Positions 1 to 13,337 of a stretch of 64,000 nucleotides of DNA are shown piece by piece. Source of the stretch: Mesocentrotus franciscanus (taxonomy: Eukaryota > Echinodermata > Echinoidea > Camarodonta > Strongylocentrotidae). Under the pieces are notes generated by a model. That model was not told where the DNA came from and searched no databases. It saw only the letters and a list, made by a program, of their open reading frames with translations. Where the stretch lies: assembly GCA_037976565.1 (NCBI GenBank), contig CP137666.1, positions 58,476,125 to 58,540,124 on the forward strand, in the 5' to 3' direction. The translations under genes were made by a program, and so were the position numbers. Positions within the stretch are counted from its first letter, which is position 1, and the number at the start of each line of letters is the position of its first letter.

Positions 1-3000
1 ATCTGGACACAAGTGCTGAAAAGTTCTGGAACTAGATAACTTGTTTTCATCTCAGTAAGCGTGAGAATGAGAGAACTTTAGATTTATAAAGTATCCTTTG
101 ACAGCATTCCTGTTTAAATTGAATAAGCTGTACAGGTGTACATACAAGGCAGAAACAAGAAATAGATTTATTTAGACATTATTACAAGACAAATAACAGG
201 ATGAGTTTGTATGAACTATAACAGGGAGATATGCAGACAGAAATGTCAAATTCTAAGTTCTCATTCTTTAATAACATTCCAGACTTGATACTTGATACTA
301 GTTTGTATCTTGAAATTGACTCATTGTCACAAACTAGGTTTACAAAATCAAAGTCTGGATAGAAACAGTACTGAAGTTAATAGTTTTTGTTCTTTTTACT
401 TTAAAAAAAAATTTCAACACAGAATGTAAATGTAATTAGCATTTAAAAACCATCATCAATATCCCATAATAAACAGTGCAAGAAACTATCAAACAGGAGA
501 ATATCAACTTTGATTATTCTTACTATATCTATGGTGTTTTCCTACGGTAGAGTTACCTTTTGCTATTTTTCATTGTCTAGGGATTTGATAATGATATCTA
601 GGTTGTAGCTGAAGCATCTTTGAATTTGCTTGGTTGTTTCTTTATTTTTCCAAACTTATCGTTGCTCCAAAATGCTCCGTAAAAACTGTACAAATGAAAT
701 AGATTGAACGGATCATAAATCAACTGTTCATGAGTACATACGTATACAGAGAAAACCTAGTGACTCGTATCAATAATATATGCATCTCACATGCTCTAAT
801 TAACCCCTTGGTTTAACTCTTTTCCTAATGTCACACATTAACTTGTACTGTATATAAACTAAATACAATTCTAACTATATCTGTAACCATGCTTAATTGA
901 CCTAAGTCAGACTTCTGACATACACCCTTTGTATCCTTCTTAAATCACTTCTGTTCACACTTACAGCATGTATCTTTACAACTAAACCATCTATAAACTA
1001 CCAATAGAAACATGTATAAATCATGTACCAACTTTCTCATATTATGCACCCAAATTACTCATCTAGTACATTAACTCAAACTAGACAAATCTTTGTTTAC
1101 ATTCTTGCATGCGTGTACCTTTCACTTGCGTGCCGTAATCTACATTACATAACAATAACATTTGGTATGTGAGCTGACATGTACCGCCTTGGCTACAGTT
1201 CAACGTTGTATGAAGTTACACCCATGTATTATGTACACAGCGATTTATGTGCGTATGAAAAAGTACTTAATCATAGAATATCTCATCATTACAGCATTTA
1301 TATAAAACATTCATGACGTTGCATCTTAACATACCTTCATTCTGCCTTCTTATGTGCATTTAACATCATTACTGCACCAGGATGCCTCCAATATTAACAG
1401 ATTTCTGGCTGGAATAAAAAAGGGTGCCATTTCCTCACAGCAAATTCAGTAGCCTCTAGATGGCGCTAAACATAATTTTAATCAATCCACTTGATCGACT
1501 TAATAAACTGAATTCATATCATCACTGAAACATAGGTCGAATGATATCTAGGTTGAATGAACCTTTTATAGAGCATTTATTATTATTTATACCCTAAAAC
1601 AGTCTGTGTAAGATATATGGTGCAATATTACATGAAACGATTGATGCTTTAATATCACATAGTTATCTAGAATATACCACAGCATACACCTGTATTCCAA
1701 TGAAAAGAACACAATTCTTTATTCTTAAATTTCCTTGCTTTTAATTTCCAAATCAAAAATATTACTTCAAATTCTGCACAACTTTGTTAATGAAATTGAA
1801 ATTTGATTAAAGAATGCTTAATTTCCTCATCAACTTTGAAGGTCAAGAAAAGGCTAAAATCTTAATCAAAGTGATGACCCTTAAAAAAAGTGAGGAAAAA
1901 ATTTCTATGAAATGTCAGGTGATGTGAGAACTCATCTTGAACATGCAGTGTAAGCATGATGCATGACTTCATTATCTTCAGGTATTTCTTTCAGGTATTA
2001 TCTTTTCTCTCCCCCACCTGTATATATCTACTCAGTCAGCTAAGATGGATCAACCCTTGACATTGATTAAAACTTTACCAGCATGATACTGACAGTTGGG
2101 TTGAGAGGACATCATTCACTGTATGATGAACTAGTTTTTGTCTTGATTGCAAAAAAAAAAAGTACTTGACACTGTAAGTTAAGTTAACTTAATTTTCATG
2201 TCTCTTATGCTTGAGAAGAAGTGCTCACTATTCATTAATCATTGTACAGAACTACAGCTTTCTAGCACATCAATTTAGTAGTTTCTTTCAAGTTCTTTGT
2301 CACCATCATTTGTGATCTCTTATCAAATACTTTTTATCCAATGTGAAATGAAATTGCCTTAGATTTATTACTAGAATAGGAATTATGAAAAAGAGGCTTT
2401 CAAAAAATAAAGAATTGAAAACTACTGGTACCTACATGAAGAAATATATATATAAAATATTATTTACAACCAAAACATTTTATGAGTACATTCATTGCCA
2501 TCGCAAGGATTGTGATTGATCACTAAGGATTGTCTCCCATCAATGTTGGGAATACTTCAATTTGTTAATAAAGGAGATGGGGAGAATGAAGAAAGAACAG
2601 AGGAAGACTCCATGGAGGGGCAAGATGCTATCAAAGAGCCTTGACATTCTCCTACAGTCTATGTCCTCAATGAGACATCCTGGTAGGTACATCCTTATTG
2701 GCATTGAATGTCAACTTCAATTCTGACTGGAGTCTTGATGCAACGACCCTCAAAAGCTGCAGGATCATCCAACCGGTGGAGATGTGGGATCTGGAGATAA
2801 TCAGTTTGTGTTTGGTGCTGGTGAGGAGGAAGGAAAGTGTATGTTGGTTGCCCTTCCTTTTCTTATTTTGGAAGGGGGGAGAGTATTTTTGTCGTTGTAT
2901 GCCAAGTTGTTATGAAGGTGCATCTCTATTAAACCCTACATCAGCATTTTAGATGACTAGACAAGTAACTCTTATTTTTCTCCCCCACCCCCTCTCCATC

Positions 3001-3390
3001 TCTCTCTCTCTTCCTCTCACCTGCTCTCCCCCTTTCTTCATCTGTGGATGAGAAGTGGTACATCACCTCTAACCTTAGAATTATGATACTATTTTTGTCT
3101 GTCGGTCTTGTTAAAATGGGTTAAAGTAGTCGGTTAGATAGGATTAAGAATCGACAATTACATGCAAATCATTATCATGATTGATGAATGGCCTGACTGG
3201 TAGTGACATGCTAGACAGTTGGATGCCTTGGGCAATTAAGGTCTGGGTTTTGCAGACAGGTACATCATTAGAGATATGGAAAATACTGCAAGGCGACCTG
3301 TCACAGTACCCCGCGCCCTTCAGAAATATCAACGTCAATATGCTGTAAAGAGGCCAATGTACACTGCAAACACAAGGTGTTTGTACAATG
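1..3390. other. No gene seen (intergenic)
   Basis: AT-rich sequence with short CT tracts near 3000. The open frame 2698-2952 has no recognisable similarity and no splice framing I trust. Confidence 0.6.
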
Positions 3391-3536
3391 AGCATTTACA
3401 CTGCAAAACCTGGCAGAGTTTTAAAAAAATACACTCAGGTGGGCATTTTCAATTGGGTATTTTCCTCATGTTCATGGGTGGTTGCCTAGCAACATCCGAC
3501 AACACCCAGATATTTTTTTTATCACAGTGTAAATGC
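3391..3536. mobile_element. Small TIR element (about 146 bp)
   Basis: A perfect 13-bp inverted repeat, AGCATTTACACTG...CAGTGTAAATGCT, bounds the segment. Size and structure suggest a MITE. I see no clear target-site duplication, so the call is tentative. An X-box-like palindrome GTTGCCTAGCAAC lies inside at 3481. Confidence 0.45.
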
Positions 3537-5057
3537 TATTAAGTTCTAAAAATCCTTCTTAGGATAAACAACCAAAAAATAGGACTGGCAAACCTCGTGC
3601 TGAGAATCAAATCAAATGGAATTATAGTTATCAGCTTCTGAGAGAATTAGCCTTTTAATATTGAGAAAGTACACAAATAAAAAAGGCAAGCTAAAAGCAT
3701 GGTGAGAACTTCTACTGGCAGAATTTACATATCTTGATACCATTATATCTTCCTAATATCAAAAGGTTTTCTAAATTGTATTCAAACCTAGGCAATTTGA
3801 GAAACGATTTGATGTAAAAGTTAAAAAATTCCCTCTGGAAGAGTTCCCAATAAATGATGATGATAAAAGATTAAATTAGGAACTCTTCCCAAGGCTTTGG
3901 ATGTTGAAAACAATCTTTTAGAAAAGAATAAGGTTACAGATGTTGCCAATGCACTTCCCAAAAGTTGAATTCTTGGTTTTACTGAGGCACGACAGACATA
4001 ATAAGACATAATAATTGAAGCATGGCACGTGTTTGCACACATGGGAATCTTTGTCTCGTGATGTCATTTCAACATTTGATGGATAAAACAAAGTATTTGC
4101 ACAAGTTCGCTCCATAGCACTGATTGTTACCGATTCATCTGGTGATTCTAGTATCCGGTGACTCACAATCTATGTGGGATGATGCTAACTATGTTGACTT
4201 TGAGGTTATAGAGGAAAACCAAGGTGTCAGCAAATGTGACAATTGGTTTAATCCATTTCCATTCTGTATCATTCAGGCTATTTACACTGAGAAAAAAAGT
4301 ACTTAAACTCGAAACAAGTAAGAAAGCCCCATTACCACCCTTAGAACATAATATGAAACTTTACAATCACTGTAACCAAGAAAACTCAAGACAGTACCAA
4401 TATCTCTGTTTTGATGCATTTATATTGAAAGAAAAGAAAATCTGCGATACCCTGTTGACTACTGAATTTTATCATTCCAATATGCTTTTGTTAAAGGGAC
4501 CACCCAGTTCCTGTTTATAAGAAATTAAGTAAGATTTTATTTACTTATTTTAACAATGATAAAACATAAAGAAAGAGACTGGGCAAGAACAATCTGAACA
4601 GAAAAAAGACTATAGATGTGCCATATGTCATATCATATAGCTGCAAAACATTGAGTAATCACTGTTTTGGAGGAGAAAAATCACTGGAGGTAGACATGCG
4701 AAGCTCTACAACTGAAATCATCAAGGTTTTATTTTCATTCCCGTTGTTTTCCGCTGTGCCACTGGTGGGCTTTACGCAACCTCTGCTTGGTAATGTAATT
4801 GAATTCAGCAGGGTGAAATATTAGAGGCGATAGATGGAATTATATGATACATCTTTGACTAAATGTTTGGAGGTGTGTAAGCCTGAAACTATTGCAAGAG
4901 GATCTACCTGCTCCCAGCAAGCTCCCAGCTTGATACTCCGAGGCAGATGCCCCAAAAGGTGAGGGGGGGGAGGGGTGTGGCAGGGGCACTTACATCCCCC
5001 TCTCTTTGGATTCAGTGGTATTCTCATTCTTTGATGAAATGGAACAATAATTCATCG

Positions 5058-5116
5058 ACGGCAAGAAAGGCATTAACACTATGTAATGCCCTTCTGGCTC
5101 TCAACAGACAATATAT
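5058..5116. repeat. Hairpin repeat, GAGCCAGAAGGGCATTAA family
   Basis: The left arm GGCAAGAAAGGCATTAAC (5060) pairs with the right arm TAATGCCCTTCTGGCTCTC (5084), followed by AACAGACAATATAT, the usual outer flank of the family. Confidence 0.65.
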
Positions 5117-5173
5117 CAATGCAAAGCCTCATGACTAATTGTATGTTCTTCTGGATATATACTGACTTGCTCT

Positions 5174-5177
5174 CTAC

Positions 5178-5210
<33 letters not shown>
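5174..5210. repeat. (CT)n microsatellite
   Basis: About 14 CT dinucleotides in a pyrimidine tract. Confidence 0.95.
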
Positions 5211-5211
<1 letters not shown>

Positions 5212-5950
5212 TTTCATTTTCACTTCCGGTTCATAATCTTTTGAAAGGGGTAAGATTTGGGGAGAAAAGCATCTTAGACTAACAATTTTGTTTCTTGCGA
5301 AAGTTCACATCCAATGACCCACAAACTGACTGAACTTGAATCGCAGACACTGCAATTATGAACGCCATCGTGCACTTACGCATTAGTGGGATGTGCTCAA
5401 GAAAAACAAGTTGCCTGTGTTAAAGATACATTCGTGTTGACAAATATGTACCTCTCAGAAACACATTTAATCTTAATGGGATTATTGTAGAAAGGTATAC
5501 AAGGTTTTCTGATTTAGAGTTTCATGTAAGAAGAGAGGAACACTCTTTGATGTCCCCCCATCTATGTAAGTTTTACAAAAATGTCTGGTTTCTTCATTTG
5601 AATGACACAATGAGAATTCAAATTCATGTTGTCTCTAAAATAAATATGTGGACAATTTGTTAAAGGGGATCAGTCAACAAATCAGAATAATTTGCATATC
5701 ATTACAAAGGCATAAAAATCACCCAACAAACCAATATGAGATATTAACTACATTTAGTTTAAAAGATTAAAGAGCATAAGTGACAATAAGAAATTGTATC
5801 AAAGGCCAGGAGAAAAAAACATTACCTTGGACTTTTAATGTAAGCTATGCTACTCAGTGTTCCAAAGAAGTGTCTGTTATATTCATGTGCGAACTATATT
5901 AAGGGATTCTATTAATGTCTGGACTAAATGGAGAATCTCTGAGATTTGTC

Positions 5951-6485
5951 TTAAAGGTACTATGTCCCATTTGCAGGCCCAAAAAATGAAAAGGTTTAAT
6001 TCCAATGGAATTTGAATGATAATACTAATTTAAAACTTACCTCAAAATAGAAGGGTTTGAAAATGTCTTTTTGTGTGAAAATAACGACCATTAGTTATCA
6101 AATCGAATTTAGCGATTGCAGTCATTTAATTAAATAGTCTGATTTTCAGACCCTTGTACTGAATACGTTTTGTGCTGCACAAAGATTCAATCAGCTTAAT
6201 TTTGGCCATTACAAGAAGTGGATTATTGTTGTGGACAAATGCTCATGTACCCTTTATAGCTCATTTTATGTATGTTATTACCAAAGAAAAAAAGAAGTCA
6301 GTCATTCACTCAATAGTGTCTAACAGTGAATTCTAGAAATTAAACAGGTTTCCTTGCATAATTTGAATACTAGGACACTGCTAACGCTTAAATTTCACAG
6401 ATAGGACATACGTGACTTATTCCTAATTCCTGCAAAGTTCTACAGAATTTGATGTTGGCTGCAAAAGGGATACACTACCTTTAAA
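5951..6485. mobile_element. Non-autonomous TIR element, copy 1 (TTAA-flanked MITE)
   Basis: The element starts TTAAAGGTACTATGTCCC and ends in an inverted version (GGGATACACTACCTTTAA). A second copy in the same orientation lies at 13338-13875 and matches along almost the whole length. TTAA at both ends could be a target-site duplication, as in piggyBac and Kolobok superfamilies. It has no transposase frame, so it is a MITE-type element. Confidence 0.85.
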
Positions 6486-6945
6486 AGCGAAACCTTTGAA
6501 ACTAATGAGAATAACTCTCACAATACTTATTTCACTGAAAATATCTATATTGACCTCAAATCATATAGTATGTATTGAATGGTTCTGCTTCTTAAAACAC
6601 GTTACAACCGACATCAAATGCAGTTTTGTTTCTTCCTTTTTGATCGATGTAATCAAATCATTGTCTGTGTTTGAAGGCGAGACTGAACGATCTTAACCAA
6701 CTGTTCTTAGGTTTCCTATGCAATATCCTTGAGAACAACTGAAGTTCAAGGTTGACTGGAAGTGAAGTATGTTCAATTTGTTTCTCTCTTTCTGTCTACA
6801 TGGTATTGATGACTCACAAACCTATGTTTTTGTTAGAGATAATAGAACAATTCCAACTAGACATTGAAGCCAGCCAAGCAGACCTGGAAAGCATTTAGAA
6901 CGACTTCAGAAAGACAACATAAAAAGAAACAGGGGGATATAGAGG

Positions 6946-7035
6946 GAGTGAGTTAGAAAGAGATAGAGATACAATAAGAGAATAAATGGGCTAGGAGAGA
7001 TAAAGAGAGAAAGATATAACTAAAGAGAGAGGGAA

Positions 7036-7087
<52 letters not shown>

Positions 7088-7215
7088 AGGGATAGAGAGA
7101 GGGGTAGAGACAGACAGAGAAAGCGAGAGAAAATTAAATAGAATTAGAGAGATGGTGAGAGAATAAAAGAGAGAAAAGGGAGTTCAAGAGAAAGAGACAA
7201 AGAGACAAAAGTAGT
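6946..7215. repeat. GA-rich tract with (TA)n core
   Basis: A purine-rich GA tract surrounds an uninterrupted (TA)n run at about 7041-7082. Simple sequence; not coding. Confidence 0.95.
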
Positions 7216-8422
7216 GGCTGATAATAAGTGATGGCAGAGACTTGCTCTTACCCACTTTCATCCCATCTTGTACACCTGGAGAAAACATCATGTACTGAAT
7301 GTTCATTTCATGGAACTACCACCCGTCTCCTCTCCATCTGTACTTCCAACTGTTGGAGGATATTAGGAACTCATCATCCATCCTCCAACATCAGAATAGA
7401 ACATTATCGCAAAGACTTCTGAGAAATCAACTAAAAGCAATTTCAATAGTCTCATCCATCACCTTTAGTAATGTGTTTAATAATGTGTGAGCATTATTAC
7501 AACGTATTATGTAGTCCAAACATGAATTCTATGGTATATGCAATAGCGTATTGAAATTGCCCCCTAATTTTATTTTTTTTTGGAAGTAGTTGAAAGCATG
7601 TTTTTATTTTTAAATTACTCCAAATAAGGGTATTTTTATCATTGACAATTACTTGATGATATGACGATGCACGATGAAAGTATTGCTCTATATCACTTAC
7701 ATGCCGTGGGTGGCAAGCAAATCCTGCCACAGGATTTGAGTGCAGAACAATGTTGATTTAGGAAGGTCTATATTTTTCTTTCTGAAACAGAAACAGATAT
7801 GACTACATTGATGTTACCTCTAGTAAAAATATTTACAGCAAAGTCCATGGAAGTAAGCTTATATCCAATTCATTAATGAAACAAAGGATTAATATTTTAA
7901 GTTCATTCATTAATAAAACAGGAATTTAGGCAATTGCTAAAGAATGTATTGGCGAATTAAGAGAAGTTAAAAAGGTCTCTCTTATCCATGAACAATGTGT
8001 AGATCATTTTACATAATGCTTGCTGTTTAGCAATAATTTATTACATACAAAACAGACTTGGCAGAACTTCAGCAATTTATGGGGACATTATGCACTGCGC
8101 CGTACAATTTGCATAGACACTCCCCCTACTTCCATAAAGAGGTGCACTTGTTTCAAAATCCTCAGTCTAAAACACGCCAATCAAAGTCACATCACCTTAT
8201 AAAGAATTGATTTCCCACAATGCCATTGGTCTGACGTAGAGAGCTTCCTGCCAAACTTTGATTTACGTAGCTCTACAAGTGGAGTGAGCAAGGGTTGTCA
8301 TCATGGTAACCCCTAAAAGAAAGTTTGAAACAGCTAGACTCCCTGGAATTTCAATTACCTGGTTGATCCAAGTTCATGATTACTTTTGGAAGGTAGTTAA
8401 GGGCAAGGCTTTGAGGACATAC

Positions 8423-8463
8423 AGGAGAGAGAGAGAGAGAGAGAGAGAGAAAAAAGAGAGAAT

Positions 8464-8499
<36 letters not shown>

Positions 8500-8612
8500 A
8501 GAAGAGAGAGAGAAGAGAGAGGAGAGAAGAGAGAAGAGAGAAAGAGAGAAAGAGAGAAGAGAGAGAGAGAGAGAAGAGAGAGGAGAGAGAAGAGAGAAGA
8601 GAGAAAGAGAGA

Positions 8613-8654
<42 letters not shown>

Positions 8655-8672
8655 AAGAAAGAGAGAGAGATA
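8423..8672. repeat. (GA)n microsatellite, about 250 bp
   Basis: Long GA/GAA purine tract. The open frames it creates on both strands (Glu/Arg-rich or Ser/Leu-rich) are artefacts of the repeat. Confidence 0.97.
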
Positions 8673-9654
8673 TTATATGAGAAAGTAGGTTGTTATATAA
8701 TTGCAAATCTAATACAGATACAAAATAGCATCAATTTTGATTATCTGTTCTTTTCCTATTCTTTTTCCAACAGAACTACTTATAATCTAAGCCTATATTC
8801 CTATTGTATTACTTTGGACAATAAAAACCTCCCCTTTTATCCCTTACCTACGTGCAGTTCCCTACACTGTTCTCTGTTGATACATCTCCCTATGTGTATC
8901 ATGACGGAAATATCTATGCATCCCACCAGTAGATGGCAGTATAGCAAAGAAGGGAGACAAAAATAACATCGGCTGGAAACAAATCTCCATTCTTATTTCA
9001 CAGACTGGAGGAAGCCATCACGAAAGGAACAAAAATTAATGTAAGGAATCAAACTTGAGATGGCGCTAGACATTAACTAGGCATGCTTTCTTCAATATCG
9101 GTACATCAAGAATTTGTTGATCTAGTCACAGTGTGCCTTGGGACGGGCAGTATATGGCACTAGCCCACCCCAACCCAACCAACATACAAAGGAACAGCAT
9201 CAAAGGGTCTTGACCTCTAGCATTCTTACATTCAACCTATCAAAGTATTGGTCTGCCAAAGGTAGCAAGTGAAAACAACAATTATGTTAGAAGAATTATC
9301 ACACGAGGCTCAGATATTCATAGTCTAGTAGGTTTTCATCTTTAGACAAAATGTGAAGAAAAAAAAAATCATAAAAATATCAATATTACAAACAACCTAA
9401 TACATGCCAGCCACTTTGGTTTCATTGCATTTAAAAGTATTAATGGCTATTTTTTACCTGATAGATGTTGACGTGTTTTAAACAACTCTTCTTTAAAAAG
9501 TCTAATCTGAATATATCATGGAATATGAATATGAAGCTTTAACAGAAATTATGCTACAAGACTATTTTTCTTTAAATTCTAAATATCATATTAGTTCTTT
9601 AAAAAAATGAAAAAATGGGTTATTTTAAAGCACATAAGCACAAATTCCCTTTAT

Positions 9655-9850
9655 TTAAAGCCCATCTGCACTAGTTTGGCCAGGAGGGATTAGACCTCCC
9701 TGCATGGTCACTGACAGGTTGTTATCTCATCAAGTAAGCTCTCAATTAACATAAGAAAAAGGGGATCATGTGGGACCAACAGGTACCGCTTAGCCATTGT
9801 TTGCTATATAGAGGTCGCAAGTAGCTACAATTAGTGTAGTGGGGCTTTAA
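9655..9850. mobile_element. Short TTAA-flanked TIR element (196 bp)
   Basis: It starts TTAAAGCCCATCTGCACTA and ends TAGTGTAGTGGGGCTTTAA, an imperfect 19-bp TIR including TTAA on both sides. No coding capacity. Open frames crossing it are incidental. Confidence 0.6.
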
Positions 9851-10219
9851 GTACAACCCCAAAATACACTTGATATAAAAATAAACTGTTGCATTGAGAG
9901 ATCTACATGCAGTTGACCAAAGTTTGAATTCACAATTATATTCATCAAAGTTACAGTCTAATCCATACCGATCACACACAAGCAGATAGTCACCTCATAA
10001 CAATAAATGTCTTTTAACCTTAATTCTCTACTTATTGTGGAAATATAACTACTTTTCAATGTTACATCTAATCAGATGGACCACTTCAGTGATACTAGTT
10101 TACATAAAGATAAAACTGTCTAGACTAAGTGAGTATGATTTTCAGAGATTATCACTTACCTTTAATAGCATCAATGAGACAAGGAATAGTAGAGCCACAG
10201 CACATCAGAGGAACCATCA

Positions 10220-10223
10220 TGAC

Positions 10224-10260
<37 letters not shown>

Positions 10261-10271
10261 AAGAAAGAGAG

Positions 10272-10313
<42 letters not shown>
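10220..10313. repeat. (GA)n microsatellite
   Basis: GA repeat with ACAGAG and AAAG interruptions. Open frames over it are artefacts. Confidence 0.96.
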
Positions 10314-10316
<3 letters not shown>

Positions 10317-11763
10317 ATTATTAATCATTAACAAATATCTTCAATCATATTCATAACAATAATTATGGAGATGAAAATAGAAAACAAAGGCCTCTATTCA
10401 TGAAAATTATTCTTGTAACAGATAATATGCAATTGGAATAAAGCTACTTTGTGATATTCAAGTATCAATCTTTAGCAAAACGAAGCTGTACTATAAATGT
10501 TATCCCCTCTAAGATATGATTTCAAAGAGATACTTGCAATCACGCTCTTGTAAAAACAAGGCATGCTACACTTTCATTAATTCATTATTCAAATCAATGA
10601 CACCATCTTTGAAGCAAAAAGTTCTAAAAAATCACTGATTCTATGAATAACTGTGCCAAAGGTCTGTAGGTGAAGCTCACAAGTTCCAGTATGTTCTGGG
10701 TTTTAGGGTTTGGTCCTTGTAAAAAGAAACAACAAAACTGATGTGCAAATAGCCCATCCCTGAAGAACCATTGATGTTTTCTTTTAGTCATGACAACAGT
10801 GTCTAAAAGCCGCTAAGTAACTGCGGTATGCTACCGACCACAGCCCAAAATGAAATTAAAAGACTATTTTTAGGAGCCAATACCAACAAGTTTGAAAGGA
10901 TTTACATATAGGTCAGGAGAGATAAAGATATATATAAATTAAAATGGCTTTAACAATAATGTTTCAGGAACATTCTGCAGTGACATTTAAAAGCTTGATA
11001 AAGACTGATTAAAATTACAGAAATATCTCTGTCAACACAAGACCACTGTTTTGTCCATGACTGATGATATGACCAAAATGACATGTGGAAAAAAAGTGTT
11101 AACCCTTTTAATTTGATGTGGTTGGTTTATCTCCATTTTAATATAAGCGTATTCATGTATATCATACATACCATTCAATATTTCATAAAATAATAAATTC
11201 ATTTATCAGACAAAAATAAATATATTGAAAAGAAAAAGAATTATTGCACAGGACCTATTTGCAAAAACTGAACCAACATTTCACTGATTTTATAACTGCC
11301 AGTGGTAAATTTGTAGGGTTAATCATTATTGAATAAAAATGAATGCATGAAGGCAAATTCCACAGGAGCATTTAGTATACCAGGCCTAACAATGGAGGAT
11401 GAAACCATTCCCAACATAAAAAAGCAATTTATTAATTATGACTCAAAACTAGATGACGGTTACAAAAGAGACAATTTTCATGGTTACAGTCTTGAGTCTA
11501 GCCATTCTAAGAAATGTAGGTACAGCAGACAATAGCTGGTTTAACATGTTTGAGTTGTTCAGCAATCAACTAGATTAGTTTGACATTGTCTTAGAGATAT
11601 TACAAGTTATCCAGGTTTCTTTTACATTAAAGACCCTGCAGATACCCAGTTATAAAACTCCATTGCAGGCTCTCCTTATCAAAGTAATTGTATTGTAATG
11701 GAGAGATATCTCTTTTATCCTTTGTTAGACTTTGTGATTGTCGGCCTTGTTTGACGAGACTTA

Positions 11764-12222
11764 GACCCCGTTCTCATTCACTTCGTTGGAGCGGTCTAAC
11801 TAAGACCCGTTCCTCAGGAGCGGTTCTTAGGTGAGTGAGAACGGTCAAAGTGGTCCAGGAAGTGGACTTCTGGACCGCTCCAGAAGACCACCTCGGGAGG
11901 TGGTCTTGAGGAACGGGTCTTATTAAGAGCGGTTTGGAGCGCTCTAACGTGCGAGTGTGAACGGAAGCGTACTTTGAACGGAAGTGGTCTAGTGACGTTG
12001 CACGCGAAACATGAAGTACGGTACATACGCTTAGTATTCCGCGCGCGAAAAAATTTACCCACTGACCTGAGCTGCCATAGCAACAAGACTACTTTGACTC
12101 GTGGAGGGGTTTGAGCCATAAAAAACTGCTCGGAGTGTGAACCCTCTCAAACCGTTCCTCAAGACCCGTTCCTCTGGAGCGGTCTAACTAAGACCACTTT
12201 CAAAGTGAGTGAGAACGGGGTT
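11764..12222. mobile_element. GC-richer TIR element, possibly Harbinger-type
   Basis: The left end GACCCCGTTCTCATTCAC pairs with the inverted right end AACCCCGTTCTCACTCAC. TTA directly flanks both ends (11761-11763 and 12223-12225), the target size typical of PIF/Harbinger. Motifs such as GAGCGGTCTAACTAAGACC recur near both ends. Base composition is clearly more GC-rich than the surroundings. The superfamily is inferred only from the target site. Confidence 0.65.
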
Positions 12223-12225
12223 TTA

Positions 12226-13337
12226 GTACTTCCATGCAAACTTGGAGGCCTATGTTTGTATTAAATAAATGGAGAACCCTTCAAAGTCATTTGAAAGACT
12301 GCATGACAATCAAATTGTTCTCACTAGAATAAACTTAAATTTACTTGGTAAAATAGTCAATCGGTGTTAATTAATTGGGGATCTGGTATCATCATGACTC
12401 GGCTAGATATCAATCTAGTAGAAACTTTAGCTTACAGCTGAGAATCCTAGAGACCACTTGTGATGCTATTCATTAAAAAAAAAAATCCGCCTCCAGTGTG
12501 TTGATACAATAGATATGACAACTGGTGGTAGAAGAAATATATATTTTATCAATATCTTATGATGTCAATCCTATAGTCTAAAGGCTGTATTATAAAGGCC
12601 ATTTCCATGAATGGGGCTGATAGTGTATAAACTTTGCTTGTGAGTAAAGTGAGCAAAGCAAAAAAAAATAATGATGGTCATCAAACTGCGCCAGGTGAAG
12701 TAAATGGGTACCTGGTAGGATTATTCCTTGAAATGCCCTGTGCGCTGATAATGGCTGCCGGAGCTAAAGCTAGGGTAATAATTTCCAAAGCTCTTTGGAA
12801 GCGCATAGGGACATTATATAATGTGATATGCGCTATACAAGAACCGATTATTATTATATGGAAATTATATATTCAGGTACTTTGCTGCCATAATGTGAAT
12901 ATATTTGGGTACGTTAATTACTGTCTAAATATGAGGTAATGTTTGCCCAAATATCAAAAGTTTAGAAAACTCTGGGGGAGGGTGCTCATCTTTGAAAAGA
13001 AAGAAGCATAAACTAATAAACTATCACGTTTCCTGGTCAAAGAACAGAATCCAAGTGAATTTTTAGTGATGAAAGTGACCTTCATTATTACAAAAAAAGG
13101 TCTTAGGACAAGGATGAGTTGCACAATATACCATGTCTGACACCATAAAGGGGACAAGTACAATTGCGCAATGTATAATGATAGCTATAAAGAGATTCAA
13201 TCAGCTTAATTAGGTGTGAAAAGCTGAACAGCAAACATATCCATTCACAAAGGACAGAGGACACGTGGATTCTGCATGGATCTCCCAGTGGTAAAAGGAC
13301 CTACAAGTTATGCCAATGTAGTGAGATGCAGAAGGCC
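12226..13337. other. No gene seen apart from the SINE fragment
   Basis: Nothing beyond the SINE piece is recognisable. A stretch GAGATTCAATCAGCTTAATT (about 13192) repeats an internal word of the neighbouring TIR family. Confidence 0.6.
12690..12860 (+). mobile_element. SINE 3' fragment
   Basis: It contains GCCAGGTGAAGTAAATGGG and GGTACCTGG, the same body motif as the SINE at 48835, then a different downstream body (GCGCTGATAATGGCTGCC) and a tail ending GCGCTATACAAGAACC plus ATT-rich sequence. The tRNA-like head is missing, so it is truncated at the 5' side. The overlapping open frame 12634-12939 is incidental. Confidence 0.65.

Larger units (their letters stand above)
3537..5950. other. No gene seen apart from simple and hairpin repeats
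   Basis: AT-rich DNA; the short open frames overlap one another on both strands and look random. Confidence 0.6.
6486..11760. other. No gene seen; microsatellite-rich
   Basis: Apart from the GA/TA tracts and the TIR element at 9655 nothing codes. The longest open frame, 8303-8680, is mostly GA repeat. Confidence 0.65.

Noticed and set aside
2530..2646. Short acidic reading frame (GDGENEERTEEDSMEGQDA)
   Set aside because: Only about 40 codons, no recognisable family, no convincing splice acceptor.
2698..2952. 84-codon open frame with several cysteines, considered as a terminal TIMP exon of an upstream gene
   Set aside because: Cysteine spacing and surrounding residues do not match the TIMP C-domain, and no exon 1-3 counterparts are visible upstream.
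8303..8706. Long open frames on both strands with Glu/Arg or Ser/Leu runs
   Set aside because: They are produced by the (GA)n microsatellite, which leaves several frames open; no start context or similarity supports a gene.
12634..12939. 101-codon open frame
   Set aside because: It overlaps the SINE fragment; the sequence is explained by the repeat.
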